Shown: positions 1 through 9,089, numbered from the stretch's first letter. The stretch: DNA of 64,000 nt from CAIWHR01 sp963724975 (GCA_963724975.1 CAVRXB010000011.1:186001-250000), one strand, 5' to 3'. The notes: a model not told the origin generated them from the sequence alone. Numbers and translations: made by a program.

Positions 1-1002
1 ATGGGGGCGATGGGGCTTCTGCTTTGTGCCGCGCCGGAGGAATACGGCGGCAGCGGGGGCACGTTTGCGCATGACTGCATCGTCTTCGAGGAGCTCGCGT
101 ACGCGGGGGTCGCAAGCTTCGGTAAAAGCGTGCACAACATCTGCGCCCATTACGTCGAGATCTACGGCACGGACGAGCAGAAGCGGCGCTGGCTACCGCG
201 GCTCGCGAGTGGAGAGCTCGTCGGCGCGATCGCGATGTCCGAACCTGCGGCCGGCTCCGATCTGCAGGGCATACGCACCCGCGCTCGCCGAAGCGGCGAT
301 CACTACGCATTGAATGGCTCGAAGACGTTCATCACCAACGGCCAGGTCGCGAATATGCTGATGGTGGTCGCCAAGACCGATGCTTCCGCCGCAGCGAAAG
401 GCATCTCGTTGCTGATGGTCGAGACGGACGGACTCGACGGCTTCCGGCGCGGCCGTACGCTGGACAAGATCGGCATGCCAGGCCAGGACACCTCCGAACT
501 TTTCTTCGACGACTGCCGGATTCCGGCGGACGCATTGCTGGGAGGCATCGAAGGCACCGGCTTCGCCCAGATGATGGACGAGCTTCCCTACGAACGCACC
601 ATCGTCGCTTTACACGGCGTCGCGGTGATGGAACGCGCGGTCCGCATCACCACCGAGTATGCCCGCGAACGGACTGCATTCGGAAAGGCGCTGATCGAGA
701 TGCAGAACACTCGCTTCAAGCTTGCCGAGGCGAAGACGATCGCGCATGTGGGCCGCGTCTTCATCGATTCGTGCATTGTCCGCTATCTTGCCGGCACGCT
801 GGACACGGCAACGGCCTCGATGGCCAAGTGGTGGCTGACCGACATGCAATGCGAGGTCGTCGACGAATGCCTGCAGATCTTCGGCGGCTACGGTTACATG
901 CGCGAGTACCCGATCGCCCAGATGTACGCCGACTCGCGCGTGCAGCGCATCTACGGCGGCACGAACGAAATCATGAAGGAAATCATCGCCCGCTCGCTTT
1001 GA
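1..1002 (+). CDS. acyl-CoA dehydrogenase (5' end outside window)
   Basis: FAD-dependent acyl-CoA dehydrogenase, oxidising an acyl-CoA at the alpha-beta position and passing electrons to ETF. The visible 333 residues cover the middle beta domain (AMSEPAAGSDLQG) and the C-terminal helical domain ending in QIFGGYGYMREYP and IYGGTNEIM; the Glu in the last motif is the catalytic-base position of the short/medium-chain group. Family members are usually about 380 residues, so roughly 50 N-terminal residues are missing. The ATG at base 1 is therefore probably internal and the real start lies upstream. The stop is 8 bases before the dienoyl-CoA reductase start, so the two are probably co-transcribed for fatty acid or acyl-CoA catabolism. 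The substrate cannot be told from sequence. Confidence 0.9.
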   Translation: MGAMGLLLCAAPEEYGGSGGTFAHDCIVFEELAYAGVASFGKSVHNICAHYVEIYGTDEQKRRWLPRLASGELVGAIAMSEPAAGSDLQGIRTRARRSGDHYALNGSKTFITNGQVANMLMVVAKTDASAAAKGISLLMVETDGLDGFRRGRTLDKIGMPGQDTSELFFDDCRIPADALLGGIEGTGFAQMMDELPYERTIVALHGVAVMERAVRITTEYARERTAFGKALIEMQNTRFKLAEAKTIAHVGRVFIDSCIVRYLAGTLDTATASMAKWWLTDMQCEVVDECLQIFGGYGYMREYPIAQMYADSRVQRIYGGTNEIMKEIIARSL

Positions 1003-1010
1003 TCCGGACC

Positions 1011-3020
1011 ATGTCCTCTCCCTATCCTCATCTTCTCGCTCCGCTCGATCTCGGATTCACGACGCTTCCCAACCGGGTGTTGATGGGCTCGATGCATACG
1101 GGGCTGGAGGAAGCGCCGAACGGTTATGCACGCATGGCGGCGTTTTACGCGGAGCGTGCGCGCGGCGGCGTGGCACTGATCGTCACCGGCGGCATCGCGC
1201 CGAATTTCGCCGGCCGGCTCGAGCCTCGCGCCTCGCAGCTTTCGTATTCCTGGCAGGTGCCGAAGCACCGGCTGATCACGTCGGCGGTCCATGCGGCGGG
1301 AGGCAAGATCGCGCTGCAGATCCTGCACGCCGGCCGTTATGCTTATCACCCGCTGGCAGTTGCGCCCTCCTCGGTGCGGGCGCCGATCTCGCGCTTTCGT
1401 CCGCGCCGGCTGACCAGCTGGGGCGTCCGCAAGACGATTGCCGCTTATACCCGCTGCGCGCAGCTTGCGCGCCACGCCGGCTACGACGGCGTCGAGATCA
1501 TGGGTTCCGAAGGCTACCTGATCAACCAGTTCGTCGCGCCGAAGACCAACCTCCGGGACGACGACTGGGGCGGCACTTTCGTCAACCGGATCCGCTTTCC
1601 GGTCGAGATTGTTCATCGCACGCGTGAAGCGGTCGGCCGCGATTTCATCATCATCTACCGGCTTTCGATGCTCGATCTCGTCGAGGGCGGCAGCACATGG
1701 GACGAGGTGGTCGCACTCGGCAAGGCGGTCGAGACTGCCGGCGCCACCTTGATCAACACCGGCATCGGCTGGCACGAGGCCCGGGTCCCGACCATTGCGA
1801 CAATGGTGCCGCGCGCCGCGTTTGCATGGGTCACGCGCAAGATGAAGGGCGAAGTAAAGATCCCGCTGATCGCCACCAACCGGATCAACGATCCTGCGAT
1901 TGCCGAGGATTTGCTTGCGCGCGGGGACGCCGACATGGTGTCGATGGCGCGGCCGTTTCTTGCCGATGCGGATTTCGTCGCCAAGGCGGCGGCCGGTCGC
2001 GCCGACGAGATCAACACCTGCATCGCCTGCAATCAGGCGTGCCTCGACCAGATTTTCGAGCGCAAGGTGGCGTCGTGCCTCGTCAATCCCCGTGCTTGTC
2101 ACGAGACCGAGATCGTCATCACGCGAGCAGCACAACCGAAACGAGTCGCCGTCGTCGGCGCCGGGCCTGCGGGACTCGCGTGCGCAACGACCGCCGCGGA
2201 GGCGGGACACGCGGTGACGCTGTTCGATGCTGCCGATGAAATCGGCGGCCAGTTCAACCTGGCCAAACGCATTCCCGGCAAGGAAGAGTTCGCCGAGACA
2301 CTGCGCTATTTTCGGCGCCGGATCGAGATCACCGGGATATCGCTGCGGCTCGGTCGGCGTGTCGATGCGACGGACCTTGCCGGGTTCGATCATGTCGTGC
2401 TGGCGACTGGCATCGTCCCGCGCATGCCGGCGATTCCGGGGATCGGTCATCCCAAGGTCGCGAGCTATGTCGACATCGTTCACGGGCGGCGCGAAGCGGG
2501 TTACCGCGTCGCAATCATCGGCGCTGGCGGCATCGGATTCGACGTCGGCGAGTTCCTGACGCACGGCGGCGGCGACGACGCCGACGTCTATCCGCAGGAA
2601 TGGGGCATCGACCTAAACTACGCGAATCGCGGCGGTGTTGCGGCACCGGGGGAGCCGCGATCGCCGCGCGAGGTGTGGCTGCTGCAGCGCAAGGAGGGGA
2701 AGGTCGGCGAGGGTCTTGCCAAGACGACGGGGTGGATCCGCCGTGCGCTTCTGAAGCGCCGCGGCGTCACGATGATGCCCGGCGTTGCCTACGAGCGCAT
2801 CGACGATGCGGGACTCCACATCAAAGTCGACGGGGAACTGAAGCTGGTCGAAGCGGACACCGTCGTCATCTGCGCCGGCCAGGAACCGCGTCGCGAGCTC
2901 GAAGATTCGTTGCGCGCGAGGGGGACGCCGTTCACCCTGATCGGTGGAGCGGATGTTGCCGTGGAACTCGACGCGCGGCGCGCGATCGCGCAGGGTACCC
3001 GCGTCGCTCTCAATCTCTGA
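1011..3020 (+). CDS. fadH: NADPH-dependent 2,4-dienoyl-CoA reductase-like flavoenzyme (FadH family)
   Basis: 669 residues, the length of E. coli FadH (about 670). Residues 1-350 form an Old-Yellow-Enzyme-type TIM barrel for FMN. A Cys cluster follows (CIACNQACLDQIF then SCLVNP), matching the [4Fe-4S] ligands. The C-terminal half has two dinucleotide folds: VAVVGAGPAGLACA for FAD and VAIIGAGGIGFDVGE for NADPH. FadH reduces 2,4-dienoyl-CoA during beta-oxidation of unsaturated fatty acids. The family also contains enzymes acting on other enones, so the gene name is by overall architecture. ATG at 1011 is chosen because the protein then begins right at the barrel (PYPHLLAPLDLG); a longer upstream reading overlaps the acyl-CoA dehydrogenase. 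Likely operon with the preceding gene. Confidence 0.88.
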   Translation: MSSPYPHLLAPLDLGFTTLPNRVLMGSMHTGLEEAPNGYARMAAFYAERARGGVALIVTGGIAPNFAGRLEPRASQLSYSWQVPKHRLITSAVHAAGGKIALQILHAGRYAYHPLAVAPSSVRAPISRFRPRRLTSWGVRKTIAAYTRCAQLARHAGYDGVEIMGSEGYLINQFVAPKTNLRDDDWGGTFVNRIRFPVEIVHRTREAVGRDFIIIYRLSMLDLVEGGSTWDEVVALGKAVETAGATLINTGIGWHEARVPTIATMVPRAAFAWVTRKMKGEVKIPLIATNRINDPAIAEDLLARGDADMVSMARPFLADADFVAKAAAGRADEINTCIACNQACLDQIFERKVASCLVNPRACHETEIVITRAAQPKRVAVVGAGPAGLACATTAAEAGHAVTLFDAADEIGGQFNLAKRIPGKEEFAETLRYFRRRIEITGISLRLGRRVDATDLAGFDHVVLATGIVPRMPAIPGIGHPKVASYVDIVHGRREAGYRVAIIGAGGIGFDVGEFLTHGGGDDADVYPQEWGIDLNYANRGGVAAPGEPRSPREVWLLQRKEGKVGEGLAKTTGWIRRALLKRRGVTMMPGVAYERIDDAGLHIKVDGELKLVEADTVVICAGQEPRRELEDSLRARGTPFTLIGGADVAVELDARRAIAQGTRVALNL

Positions 3021-3029
3021 CGGACGCGC

Positions 3030-3060
3030 CATACACGACGCACGTGCTCGTCGGTGTATG
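3030..3060. repeat. inverted repeat / hairpin after fadH
   Basis: An 11-base arm (CATACACGACG, 3030-3040) and a near-perfect complement with one bulged G (3049-3060) enclose an 8-base spacer that is itself the palindrome-like CACGTGCT. It lies in the 113-base gap between fadH and the kbp-like gene. No T-run follows, so it is not a canonical intrinsic terminator. It could be a Rho-independent-like stem, an operator or an RNA-processing hairpin. Confidence 0.45.
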
Positions 3061-3133
3061 CTGATGTTGCGCGCCGCGTACGGCCGAATGCGGTGCCGGT
3101 GCGTCCAACACCGTGCCAAACAAGGAGTCACTC

Positions 3134-3637
3134 ATGGGTCTCATCAGTTTCGTGAAAGAGGCGGGCGAAAAACTATTCGGTAGCGGGAAGGCCAAGGAAG
3201 CCATGGCGCAGGCTGCGGCCGCGCCGACGGACGAAGCGGCAGTCAAGGCGTCCAACGACGCGGCGGGTGACGCGATCCTGAGCTACGTCAAGTCGCAGGG
3301 CCTTTCGGCGACGGGCCTCACCGTCACCTTCGACGGCGCGACGAAGTCGGTATCCGTCTTCGGCGTTGCGCGCGACCAGGCGACGAGAGAAAAGATCGTG
3401 CTTTGCTGCGGGAATGTGTCAGGCGTGGGTCAGGTCAATGACATGATGAGCGTGGACCAAAGCGCACCCGAGGCCACGTACTACACCGTCGTTGCCGGCG
3501 ACACGCTGTCGAAGATCTCGAAAGCGAACTATGGCGATCCGAACAAGTACATGAAGATCTTCGAGGCCAACAAGCCGATGTTGTCCAATCCCGACAAGAT
3601 CTATCCCGGCCAGGTGCTGCGCATTCCGCCGGCGTGA
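3134..3637 (+). CDS. kbp: BON-LysM protein, potassium-binding protein Kbp/YgaU family
   Basis: 167 residues. The N-terminal helix (GLISFVKEAGEKLFG) matches the start of the YgaU/Kbp family. A BON domain follows at about residues 55-105 (LTVTFDGATKSVSVFGVA), then a LysM domain at about 115-165 (YYTVVAGDTLSKISKANYGD ending IYPGQVLRIP). E. coli Kbp is about 150 residues and binds K+ in the cytoplasm. There is no signal peptide here, consistent with that. ATG 3134 is preferred over an in-frame ATG at 3113 because GGAGTC lies just upstream and homologues begin MGL. It converges on the minus-strand FAD oxidoreductase with only 13 bases between stops. Confidence 0.85.
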   Translation: MGLISFVKEAGEKLFGSGKAKEAMAQAAAAPTDEAAVKASNDAAGDAILSYVKSQGLSATGLTVTFDGATKSVSVFGVARDQATREKIVLCCGNVSGVGQVNDMMSVDQSAPEATYYTVVAGDTLSKISKANYGDPNKYMKIFEANKPMLSNPDKIYPGQVLRIPPA

Positions 3638-3650
3638 CATTGGAATCCCA

Positions 3651-4997
3651 CTACGCCCGCTGCACGCACTTGGCGTACAAATCGGGAAGCGCGCCCCGCG
3701 GATCGTAACGCGCCTTGAGCGCAGCGTACGCCCGCCGGTCGAGCACGCTCCAGAACTCGTCCTCGGTGTAGTACGAGTCGGAGTAGAGTGACTTCAGTCC
3801 GCCGAGCGCGCGGACACGCTCCTCGATCATCCGGTTGCGGTGGCCGGGCGGCCGTTGCACGCGATCCCCGACGACATCCCAGAAGCCAAAATTGATGTAG
3901 ATCGTTCCAGCGCGCAGCGGATAGAGCGTGAACGGCGCGGCGGTGACGGGGGGCCGAATCGGGCACAGCCAGATCGGTAGGATGCCGATTTCGCGGTGCA
4001 TGAACGCGAGAAATTCCGCGGCGCGATCGAGCGGGATGTCGACGTCCTGGATCACCGTCTCCGGATGACGCCCGCGCAGCCGGTCGAGCGCGCGCGTGAC
4101 ACCCCACTGGCTGTTCCAGCGCATGATCCGCTGCCAGGTGATCGAATTCAAGCGCTCCCGCCCGAGGAGTCGGCGCACGAGCGGATGCTGCGCGCCGAAA
4201 TTCTTCGAGCACCAAAACCAGTCGGTGTCCCAGCGCCACAGATAGTCGCGGATCGTGAGGAAATCGTTGCGGCGCTCACGTATCGACTGGTAATAGATGT
4301 TCTCGAATGTGTAATCGCTGGCGTGCGGTGCCCGATCGATGAACCGGCCGAGCGTGAGGTAGATCTCGTCTTGCGCGAAGACGACGCCATCGAGAAAGTC
4401 GAGCTCCGCGTCGTCACAGCGCCTGGCGATTTCGTCGAAGCAGTCGGCGGCAGCGGTGAAACGGACGTGCTCGAGAGCAACGAACGGCCGCACCGGAATC
4501 GTGCGCGCCGTCACCCCCAAAGCATAGCCGAGCGTTCCGTAGGAGTTGGGGAAACCGAAAAAGAGGTCGCGATGCTCGTTGTCCGGAGTGCATTTCACGA
4601 CGCGCCCGTCGGCAGTCAGCACTTCGATCGCGGCGACTGTGTGGTGCACGAGACCGCGCCTGAACGACGACGCTTCGATGCCGACGCCGGCAACGGCGCC
4701 GCCGAGCGTGATCGACTTCAGTTGGGGGACCACCGCCGGCATCGTTCCGTGTGCAAGCGCGGCATCGGCCAGAGCCTCGTAGGTGATCATCCCTTCCGCC
4801 TCCACGACGCCCTCGGCGGGATCGATGCGGATCACGTCGCGGAACTGCGCGAGGTCGACTTTCGGCGGGCGTTTCGTTGCGCGATCGCGGAACAGGTTCG
4901 ACGTCGTCTTGGCAAGCCCGATCGCAGCCGCGCCTTCGGCAGCCGCGGCGGCGAGCTCGACGGCGAGGCGTGCCTTCTTGTCGGCGTGGGCGTTCAC
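3651..4997 (-). CDS. FAD-binding oxidoreductase, partner of a CFA-type methyltransferase (BfaA/TmsA-like)
   Basis: 448 residues with a PCMH-type FAD-binding domain (about residues 45-200: GMITYEALADAALAHGTM, LKSITLGGAVAGVGIEASS) like that of DHCR24-type and FAD_binding_4 oxidases. The C-terminal part is long and includes W/Y-rich segments. It lies 10 bases downstream of a cyclopropane-synthase-type methyltransferase on the same strand. In mycobacteria and other actinobacteria the same pair (BfaB/BfaA, TmsB/TmsA, Rv3720/Rv3719) methylates oleoyl lipids and reduces the methylene intermediate to 10-methylstearate. I infer the same reduction here from gene pairing and fold; a sterol-reductase-like or other role is not excluded. 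Confidence 0.72.
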   Translation of the reverse strand: MNAHADKKARLAVELAAAAAEGAAAIGLAKTTSNLFRDRATKRPPKVDLAQFRDVIRIDPAEGVVEAEGMITYEALADAALAHGTMPAVVPQLKSITLGGAVAGVGIEASSFRRGLVHHTVAAIEVLTADGRVVKCTPDNEHRDLFFGFPNSYGTLGYALGVTARTIPVRPFVALEHVRFTAAADCFDEIARRCDDAELDFLDGVVFAQDEIYLTLGRFIDRAPHASDYTFENIYYQSIRERRNDFLTIRDYLWRWDTDWFWCSKNFGAQHPLVRRLLGRERLNSITWQRIMRWNSQWGVTRALDRLRGRHPETVIQDVDIPLDRAAEFLAFMHREIGILPIWLCPIRPPVTAAPFTLYPLRAGTIYINFGFWDVVGDRVQRPPGHRNRMIEERVRALGGLKSLYSDSYYTEDEFWSVLDRRAYAALKARYDPRGALPDLYAKCVQRA

Positions 4998-5007
4998 CGA
5001 CGTCCGA

Positions 5008-6273
5008 TCATCGATAGAGGAACGACCGGCTCATCGGGTAGTTGTCGCGGACGCTCCCCTTGCTGACGGTGACCTGGAACAGGTTGAGCTGCGGATTCCT
5101 GGCGCGGAAGACTTCGGCGCAGGACAAAAGGTAGGTGCGCCAGATGCGACGGAAGCGCTCGTCGAAGCGCTGCGGATCGAGAACATGGATCGCCTCCCAG
5201 TTGTCGTCGAACCGGTTGGCCCAGGCGTCGAGCGTCAGCGCGTAATGACGGCGCAGGTTTTCGACATCGAGTACCTCGAGCCCACAGCGCTCCATCGAGT
5301 CGAGCGCCTGCGAGAGGCTCGGGATCCAGCCGCCGGGAAAGACGTACTCGCGAATATAGAACTCGGTGTCGCGAGCGCCGACGTGGCCGATGAAATGAAT
5401 GACGCCGAGACCTCCGGGCTTGAGCGCCGCAGCATGCGCGCGCACGACCGAGTGCAGGCAGTCGCGCCCGGCGTGCTCCAGCGTGCCGATGGACAGCAGC
5501 TTGTCGTATTGGCCGGGGATCTCGCGGAAGTCGCAGTCGACGACGCGGATCTTATCGCCAAGCCCGCGCCTCTCGATTTCGGCGCCGGTCTCGGCGACTT
5601 GCTCGGTCGTCGTATTGACGCCCGTACCGAGCGCCCCATAGTGTTCCCACGCGTGAAACAGCAAGCCGCCCCAGCCCGAACCGATGTCGACGAAAGTCTC
5701 GCCGGCTTTGAGCTGCACCTTCCGGCACACGTGATCCATCTTGTTGCGCTGTGCCTCTTCCAGCGTGGCCGTGCCTTCCTTCCAGTAGCCGCACGTGTAC
5801 ATCATCGCGGGAACATCGAGCCACAGCCGGTAGAACGGCTGCCCGTGACCGTAGTGGAAGCGCGCGTTCGCTTTCGCCTGCGCGATCGATCGGTTCGAAT
5901 AGCGCAACTCGTGCCATTGATTGCGCAACCGTACGAGCGGCGTCATGACGCGGTCGTAGCCGGCGTCGAAGCCGGCTCTAAACGCGAGGGCAAGGCTGCC
6001 ATCGATGTCGACGTTGCCGTCGAAGTAGGATTCGAGCAGACCGACATAACCGAATAGCACGACGCGCCGCTCTGCCGCCGGCGCGCGGAAAGTCACGGTG
6101 AAAGCAGGTGCTGAGGGGCGGCCCTGGACGACGGCGCCGTTGGACAGGACCACGCGGAAGGGAATGTCCGTCGCCGCGGCTACCGCGGCGAGCTTGCGCG
6201 CAACCGCCTTCGACGGCGACGGCGGCGCCAGTTCAGTCGACGCATCCTTGATCGCGTAGTTGTGGTTGCCCAT
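5008..6273 (-). CDS. cyclopropane-fatty-acyl-phospholipid synthase family SAM methyltransferase
   Basis: 421 residues. The N-terminal region (about 1-120) is the lipid-binding part of CFA synthases. The SAM fold starts about residue 185 with VDIGSGWGGLLFHAWEHYG; the SIGTLEHAG and GVIHFIGHVG segments follow. The C-terminal YLLSCAEVFRARNPQLNLFQ carries the Cys found in the E. coli Cfa active site. The enzyme transfers a methyl or methylene group from SAM to the double bond of membrane phospholipid acyl chains. Pairing with a FAD oxidoreductase in the next gene suggests the product is a mid-chain methyl-branched rather than a cyclopropane fatty acid (inference from actinobacterial BfaB/TmsB). 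It is the first gene of the two-gene minus-strand operon. Confidence 0.85.
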   Translation of the reverse strand: MGNHNYAIKDASTELAPPSPSKAVARKLAAVAAATDIPFRVVLSNGAVVQGRPSAPAFTVTFRAPAAERRVVLFGYVGLLESYFDGNVDIDGSLALAFRAGFDAGYDRVMTPLVRLRNQWHELRYSNRSIAQAKANARFHYGHGQPFYRLWLDVPAMMYTCGYWKEGTATLEEAQRNKMDHVCRKVQLKAGETFVDIGSGWGGLLFHAWEHYGALGTGVNTTTEQVAETGAEIERRGLGDKIRVVDCDFREIPGQYDKLLSIGTLEHAGRDCLHSVVRAHAAALKPGGLGVIHFIGHVGARDTEFYIREYVFPGGWIPSLSQALDSMERCGLEVLDVENLRRHYALTLDAWANRFDDNWEAIHVLDPQRFDERFRRIWRTYLLSCAEVFRARNPQLNLFQVTVSKGSVRDNYPMSRSFLYR

Positions 6274-6673
6274 TCTTCACCTCTGGTTGCACGAAATGCG
6301 GCTGCGCGGAGCTGCGCTCGCGCCCAGTTTGACACGCTCGTCGTAAGGGTTGTTCGATGAGGATACGCACCCCGGCCCCGCACAGAGGCCAACCTGCATG
6401 TCTGTGTTAACGATCTGATTTTGTGATGAAATTATGATCTGCGGCGCTTCCGTGGATGGAGGAACTTTCACGCCTGCTACCAAGATTACCCGTCGGCGTG
6501 AGCATCGTAGAATGGGTTATGGCCCCGGAGAGGAACCCGAAAATGCAGCTCGTGGCCACCGTTGTCCGGGAATCCCTCGGTCAGGTTGCTGCATTGCACC
6601 AATGCTGCATTGTGACGGACAGGCGTCATACTGCGCCGTCACCTTAGCAAGGCAAGGTGAATAGAACTTCCGC
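6274..6673. other. 400-base divergent intergenic region
   Basis: It separates the methyltransferase operon (minus) from the ABC importer operon (plus) and must hold both promoters. No coding region is convincing. The only structure I see is a 10-base direct repeat TGCTGCATTG at 6587-6596 and 6603-6612 (16-base period, same helical face only approximately), about 60-85 bases before the ATPase start. It is AT-richer around 6410-6440 than its surroundings. Confidence 0.5.
6587..6612. repeat. 10-base direct repeat upstream of ABC importer operon
   Basis: Two copies of TGCTGCATTG with 16-base spacing. The position upstream of a transport operon would suit a regulator site, but the regulator is unknown and no matching gene is adjacent. 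Confidence 0.3.
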
Positions 6674-7735
6674 ATGGCCTATCTCGCGATCGAAAACCTG
6701 AGCGTTTCCTACGGAGCAACACGCGTTCTCGACCGCGTGAGCCTCGATGTCGAGCGCGGCGAGATGATCGCGCTCCTTGGAAGCTCCGGCTGCGGCAAGA
6801 CGACGCTGCTGCGTGCAATTGCCGGTTTCATCCGGCCCGAGGCGGGTGCGATTCGCGTCGATGGCAAGGATATCGCCGCGTTGCCGCCGGAGAAGCGCAA
6901 CACGGCGATGATGTTCCAGTCGTATGCACTGTGGCCGCACATGTCGGTCGCCGCGAACATCGGCTACGGGCTCGTGATGCGCGGTTGGAAAAAAGACGCG
7001 ATCGCAGCGCGCGTGGCGGAGATGCTGAAGCTCCTTCAGCTCGATGGCTTCGGCCCGCGGCCGGTGACGCAGCTTTCCGGCGGCCAGCGGCAGCGGGTCG
7101 CCCTCGGCCGCGCTTTGGCGGTGGATCCGACGCTGCTGCTGCTTGACGAGCCGATGTCGAACCTCGACTACAAGGTGCGCATCGAATTGCGCCACGAGCT
7201 GCGCGCGCTGCAGCAGCGGGTCGGCATCACGTCGGTGTACGTGACACACGACCGCGAAGAGGCGCTGACGCTGGCCGACCGGATTGCGGTGATCGATGCG
7301 GGCCGCGTCGTCCAGTTCGGTCCGCCGGAAGAAATCTTCCAGCGGCCGACGAGCGCATTCGTCGCCGGATTCATGGGGGCGGACAATGCGCTCGATGTCG
7401 TCGGCACCGCCGCGGGCGCCTTTACTCCGGCCAACAGCGGAGCGGGCGAAGGACCGCGGTTGCGCGCCCATTTCCGCAGCGACGCCGCACGTCTAGCGAA
7501 GGCGTCCGAGGCGGGCGGCGAGGCGCTTGTCATCGATGGCGTCATCGCACAAACCATCTACGTCGGGCAAGGGTATCGTTACCGCGTGCGCGCGGCCGGT
7601 GCCGATATTTGGGTTCACGCGCCGGAGCGCGTCGCGGAGGGTACGGCAGCTTCGGTGGTCGTGCCTCGGGATGCGCTCCTGCTTTTTCCAACTGGGCAAT
7701 CATCAATGATCGGGAGGTCGCATGAAACTCCGTAA
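6674..7735 (+). CDS. ABC transporter ATP-binding protein (polyamine/iron/phosphonate-type, with TOBE-like tail)
   Basis: 353 residues. Walker A LLGSSGCGKTTLL (about 34-46), Q-loop MFQSYALWP (80-88), signature LSGGQRQRVALGRALA (134-149), Walker B LLLLDEPMSNLD (154-165) and the switch His in THDREEA (192) are all present. The C-terminal roughly 120 residues form a regulatory TOBE/OB-like extension as in PotA, FbpC and PhnT-type ATPases. It energises import by the two permeases encoded downstream. The solute-binding protein gene begins 14 bases before this stop (overlap), so translation is probably coupled. Confidence 0.92.
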   Translation: MAYLAIENLSVSYGATRVLDRVSLDVERGEMIALLGSSGCGKTTLLRAIAGFIRPEAGAIRVDGKDIAALPPEKRNTAMMFQSYALWPHMSVAANIGYGLVMRGWKKDAIAARVAEMLKLLQLDGFGPRPVTQLSGGQRQRVALGRALAVDPTLLLLDEPMSNLDYKVRIELRHELRALQQRVGITSVYVTHDREEALTLADRIAVIDAGRVVQFGPPEEIFQRPTSAFVAGFMGADNALDVVGTAAGAFTPANSGAGEGPRLRAHFRSDAARLAKASEAGGEALVIDGVIAQTIYVGQGYRYRVRAAGADIWVHAPERVAEGTAASVVVPRDALLLFPTGQSSMIGRSHETP

Positions 7736-8867
7736 CCTGCAGGCGCTTGTCGCAGCCGGCGTGTTCGCTGCACTGTCGCCGGCGCTAGCGCAAACGACGC
7801 TCAATGTCGTCACCGCCGGCGACCAGAACATGGTCGACTACGTCAACAATTACCTCGCGCCGAAGTTCGAGGCGATGAACCCGGGCGTCAAGGTGCGCGC
7901 TGTCGGCACGGGGCCGGGCGACGCCGGCTCGCAGAAGATCTACGAGAAGTTGTCTGCGCAGCAAAAGGCCGGTAATGCAAGCTGGGACACCGACGTCGCA
8001 GTTGTGCATCAACGCGGCGCGGCCACGATGGTCAACGAAAAGCTGCTGATGCCGTATCGCAACGACGTCGCCGCCGGCAAGCTCGTGTCGCGCGACACGG
8101 CAAAGAACGCGCTCGGCGCGAACGTCGACGGCTACGTGCTGCCGATGTTCCACAGCCAGATCGCATTCGCCTACAACCCGGATCTCGTGAAGGCGCCGCC
8201 GAAGTCGTATGCGGAGCTTGCCGAATGGGTGAAGAAGAATCCGAAGCAATTCGGCTACAACGGCGTCAAGGGCGGAATGTCGGGCGTCGGGTTCGTGATG
8301 GGTTGGGTATCGGCCAACAGCGGTCTCGGCGACAAGCTCGAGAAGGGGCCGTACGCGGCAAGCGACAAGGCGATTATCGACAAGTCGCTCGCGAGCCTCA
8401 AGGACTTCAACCAGAACGTGGTGATGACACCGGGCAATGCGGGCACGCTCGACATGCTGAACCGCGGCGAAATTGCGATGGGCCCGGTGTGGGTCGACAT
8501 GTTCTACACGTGGCAGGCCGACGGCAAGATGAGCCCGAAAATCAAGCTCGCGTTGCCATCCCCGGGTCTTCCCGGCCAGCCGATGTACTACGTGATTCCC
8601 GCCAAGGCTGCGAACGCAGCGATCGCGAAGAAGTTCATCGACTTCGCGGAGAGCCCCGAAGTGCAGGCGGACGGGATCGTCAAGCAGTTCAACTGGTACC
8701 CCGGCATCGATCCGCAATACGTGCAGGCGAAGCTGTCGCCGGCGGACTGGAACAAGCTCTTCACCGACATCTCGCCGTCGCAGCTGTCGCAATACGGCCG
8801 GCCATTCCCGCTGTCGGATTACTTCACCGACATCGTGGAAGGGTATGAACGGGTTGTGATCAAATAA
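7722..8867 (+). CDS. periplasmic solute-binding protein of ABC importer (YnjB-like, family 1)
   Basis: 381 residues with a clear Sec signal peptide: KLRN basic start, hydrophobic run and cleavage around ALAQ-TT (residue 23-24). The mature part has a type-I solute-binding layout (TLNVVTAGDQNMVDYVNN near the N-terminus, MFHSQIAFAYNPDLV, GPVWVDMFYTWQADGKM). The best overall resemblance is to the extracellular solute-binding/YnjB group that pairs with PotA-like ATPases. Substrate is unassigned; polyamines, thiamine-like compounds, Fe3+ or phosphonates are all transported by relatives. It is the second gene of the importer operon. Confidence 0.85.
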   Translation: MKLRNLQALVAAGVFAALSPALAQTTLNVVTAGDQNMVDYVNNYLAPKFEAMNPGVKVRAVGTGPGDAGSQKIYEKLSAQQKAGNASWDTDVAVVHQRGAATMVNEKLLMPYRNDVAAGKLVSRDTAKNALGANVDGYVLPMFHSQIAFAYNPDLVKAPPKSYAELAEWVKKNPKQFGYNGVKGGMSGVGFVMGWVSANSGLGDKLEKGPYAASDKAIIDKSLASLKDFNQNVVMTPGNAGTLDMLNRGEIAMGPVWVDMFYTWQADGKMSPKIKLALPSPGLPGQPMYYVIPAKAANAAIAKKFIDFAESPEVQADGIVKQFNWYPGIDPQYVQAKLSPADWNKLFTDISPSQLSQYGRPFPLSDYFTDIVEGYERVVIK

Positions 8868-9089
8868 GATCGGACGCGCCTCGGCCTCCGAACTGACATT
8901 GTGTTTCGTCGCGCCGCGCGGGTCGGCCTCATGCGTCGACTCGCGTTTGCTCGCTCCCCCTTGCCTTCGGCCGGGGCCCCGGCGAGCCGCTCGCGCCGAT
9001 TCTTCCGTCGTCGTTCCCGCTCGGCCACGACAAGGAGGCGGGGATGACGGCGTATTGTTCATGATGGCCGTAGTCAGCAGAAATAGCGC
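8868..9089. other. 222-base gap inside the ABC importer operon
   Basis: Separates the binding-protein gene from the first permease. It is very GC-rich with short G/C runs (for example around 8960-8985) that could fold into a stem attenuating downstream expression, as often found after abundant binding-protein genes. No T-run and no convincing gene. Confidence 0.4.

Noticed and set aside
951..2564. 537-residue antisense reading across fadH
   Set aside because: Arg/Asp-rich, no family motif, and fully overlaps a well-supported gene; a shadow typical of high-GC DNA.
6587..6620. Sigma-54 or NtrC-type site (TTGCACC...TGCAT)
   Set aside because: Spacing and the GG/GC core do not fit the -24/-12 consensus, and only one NtrC half-site is suggested.
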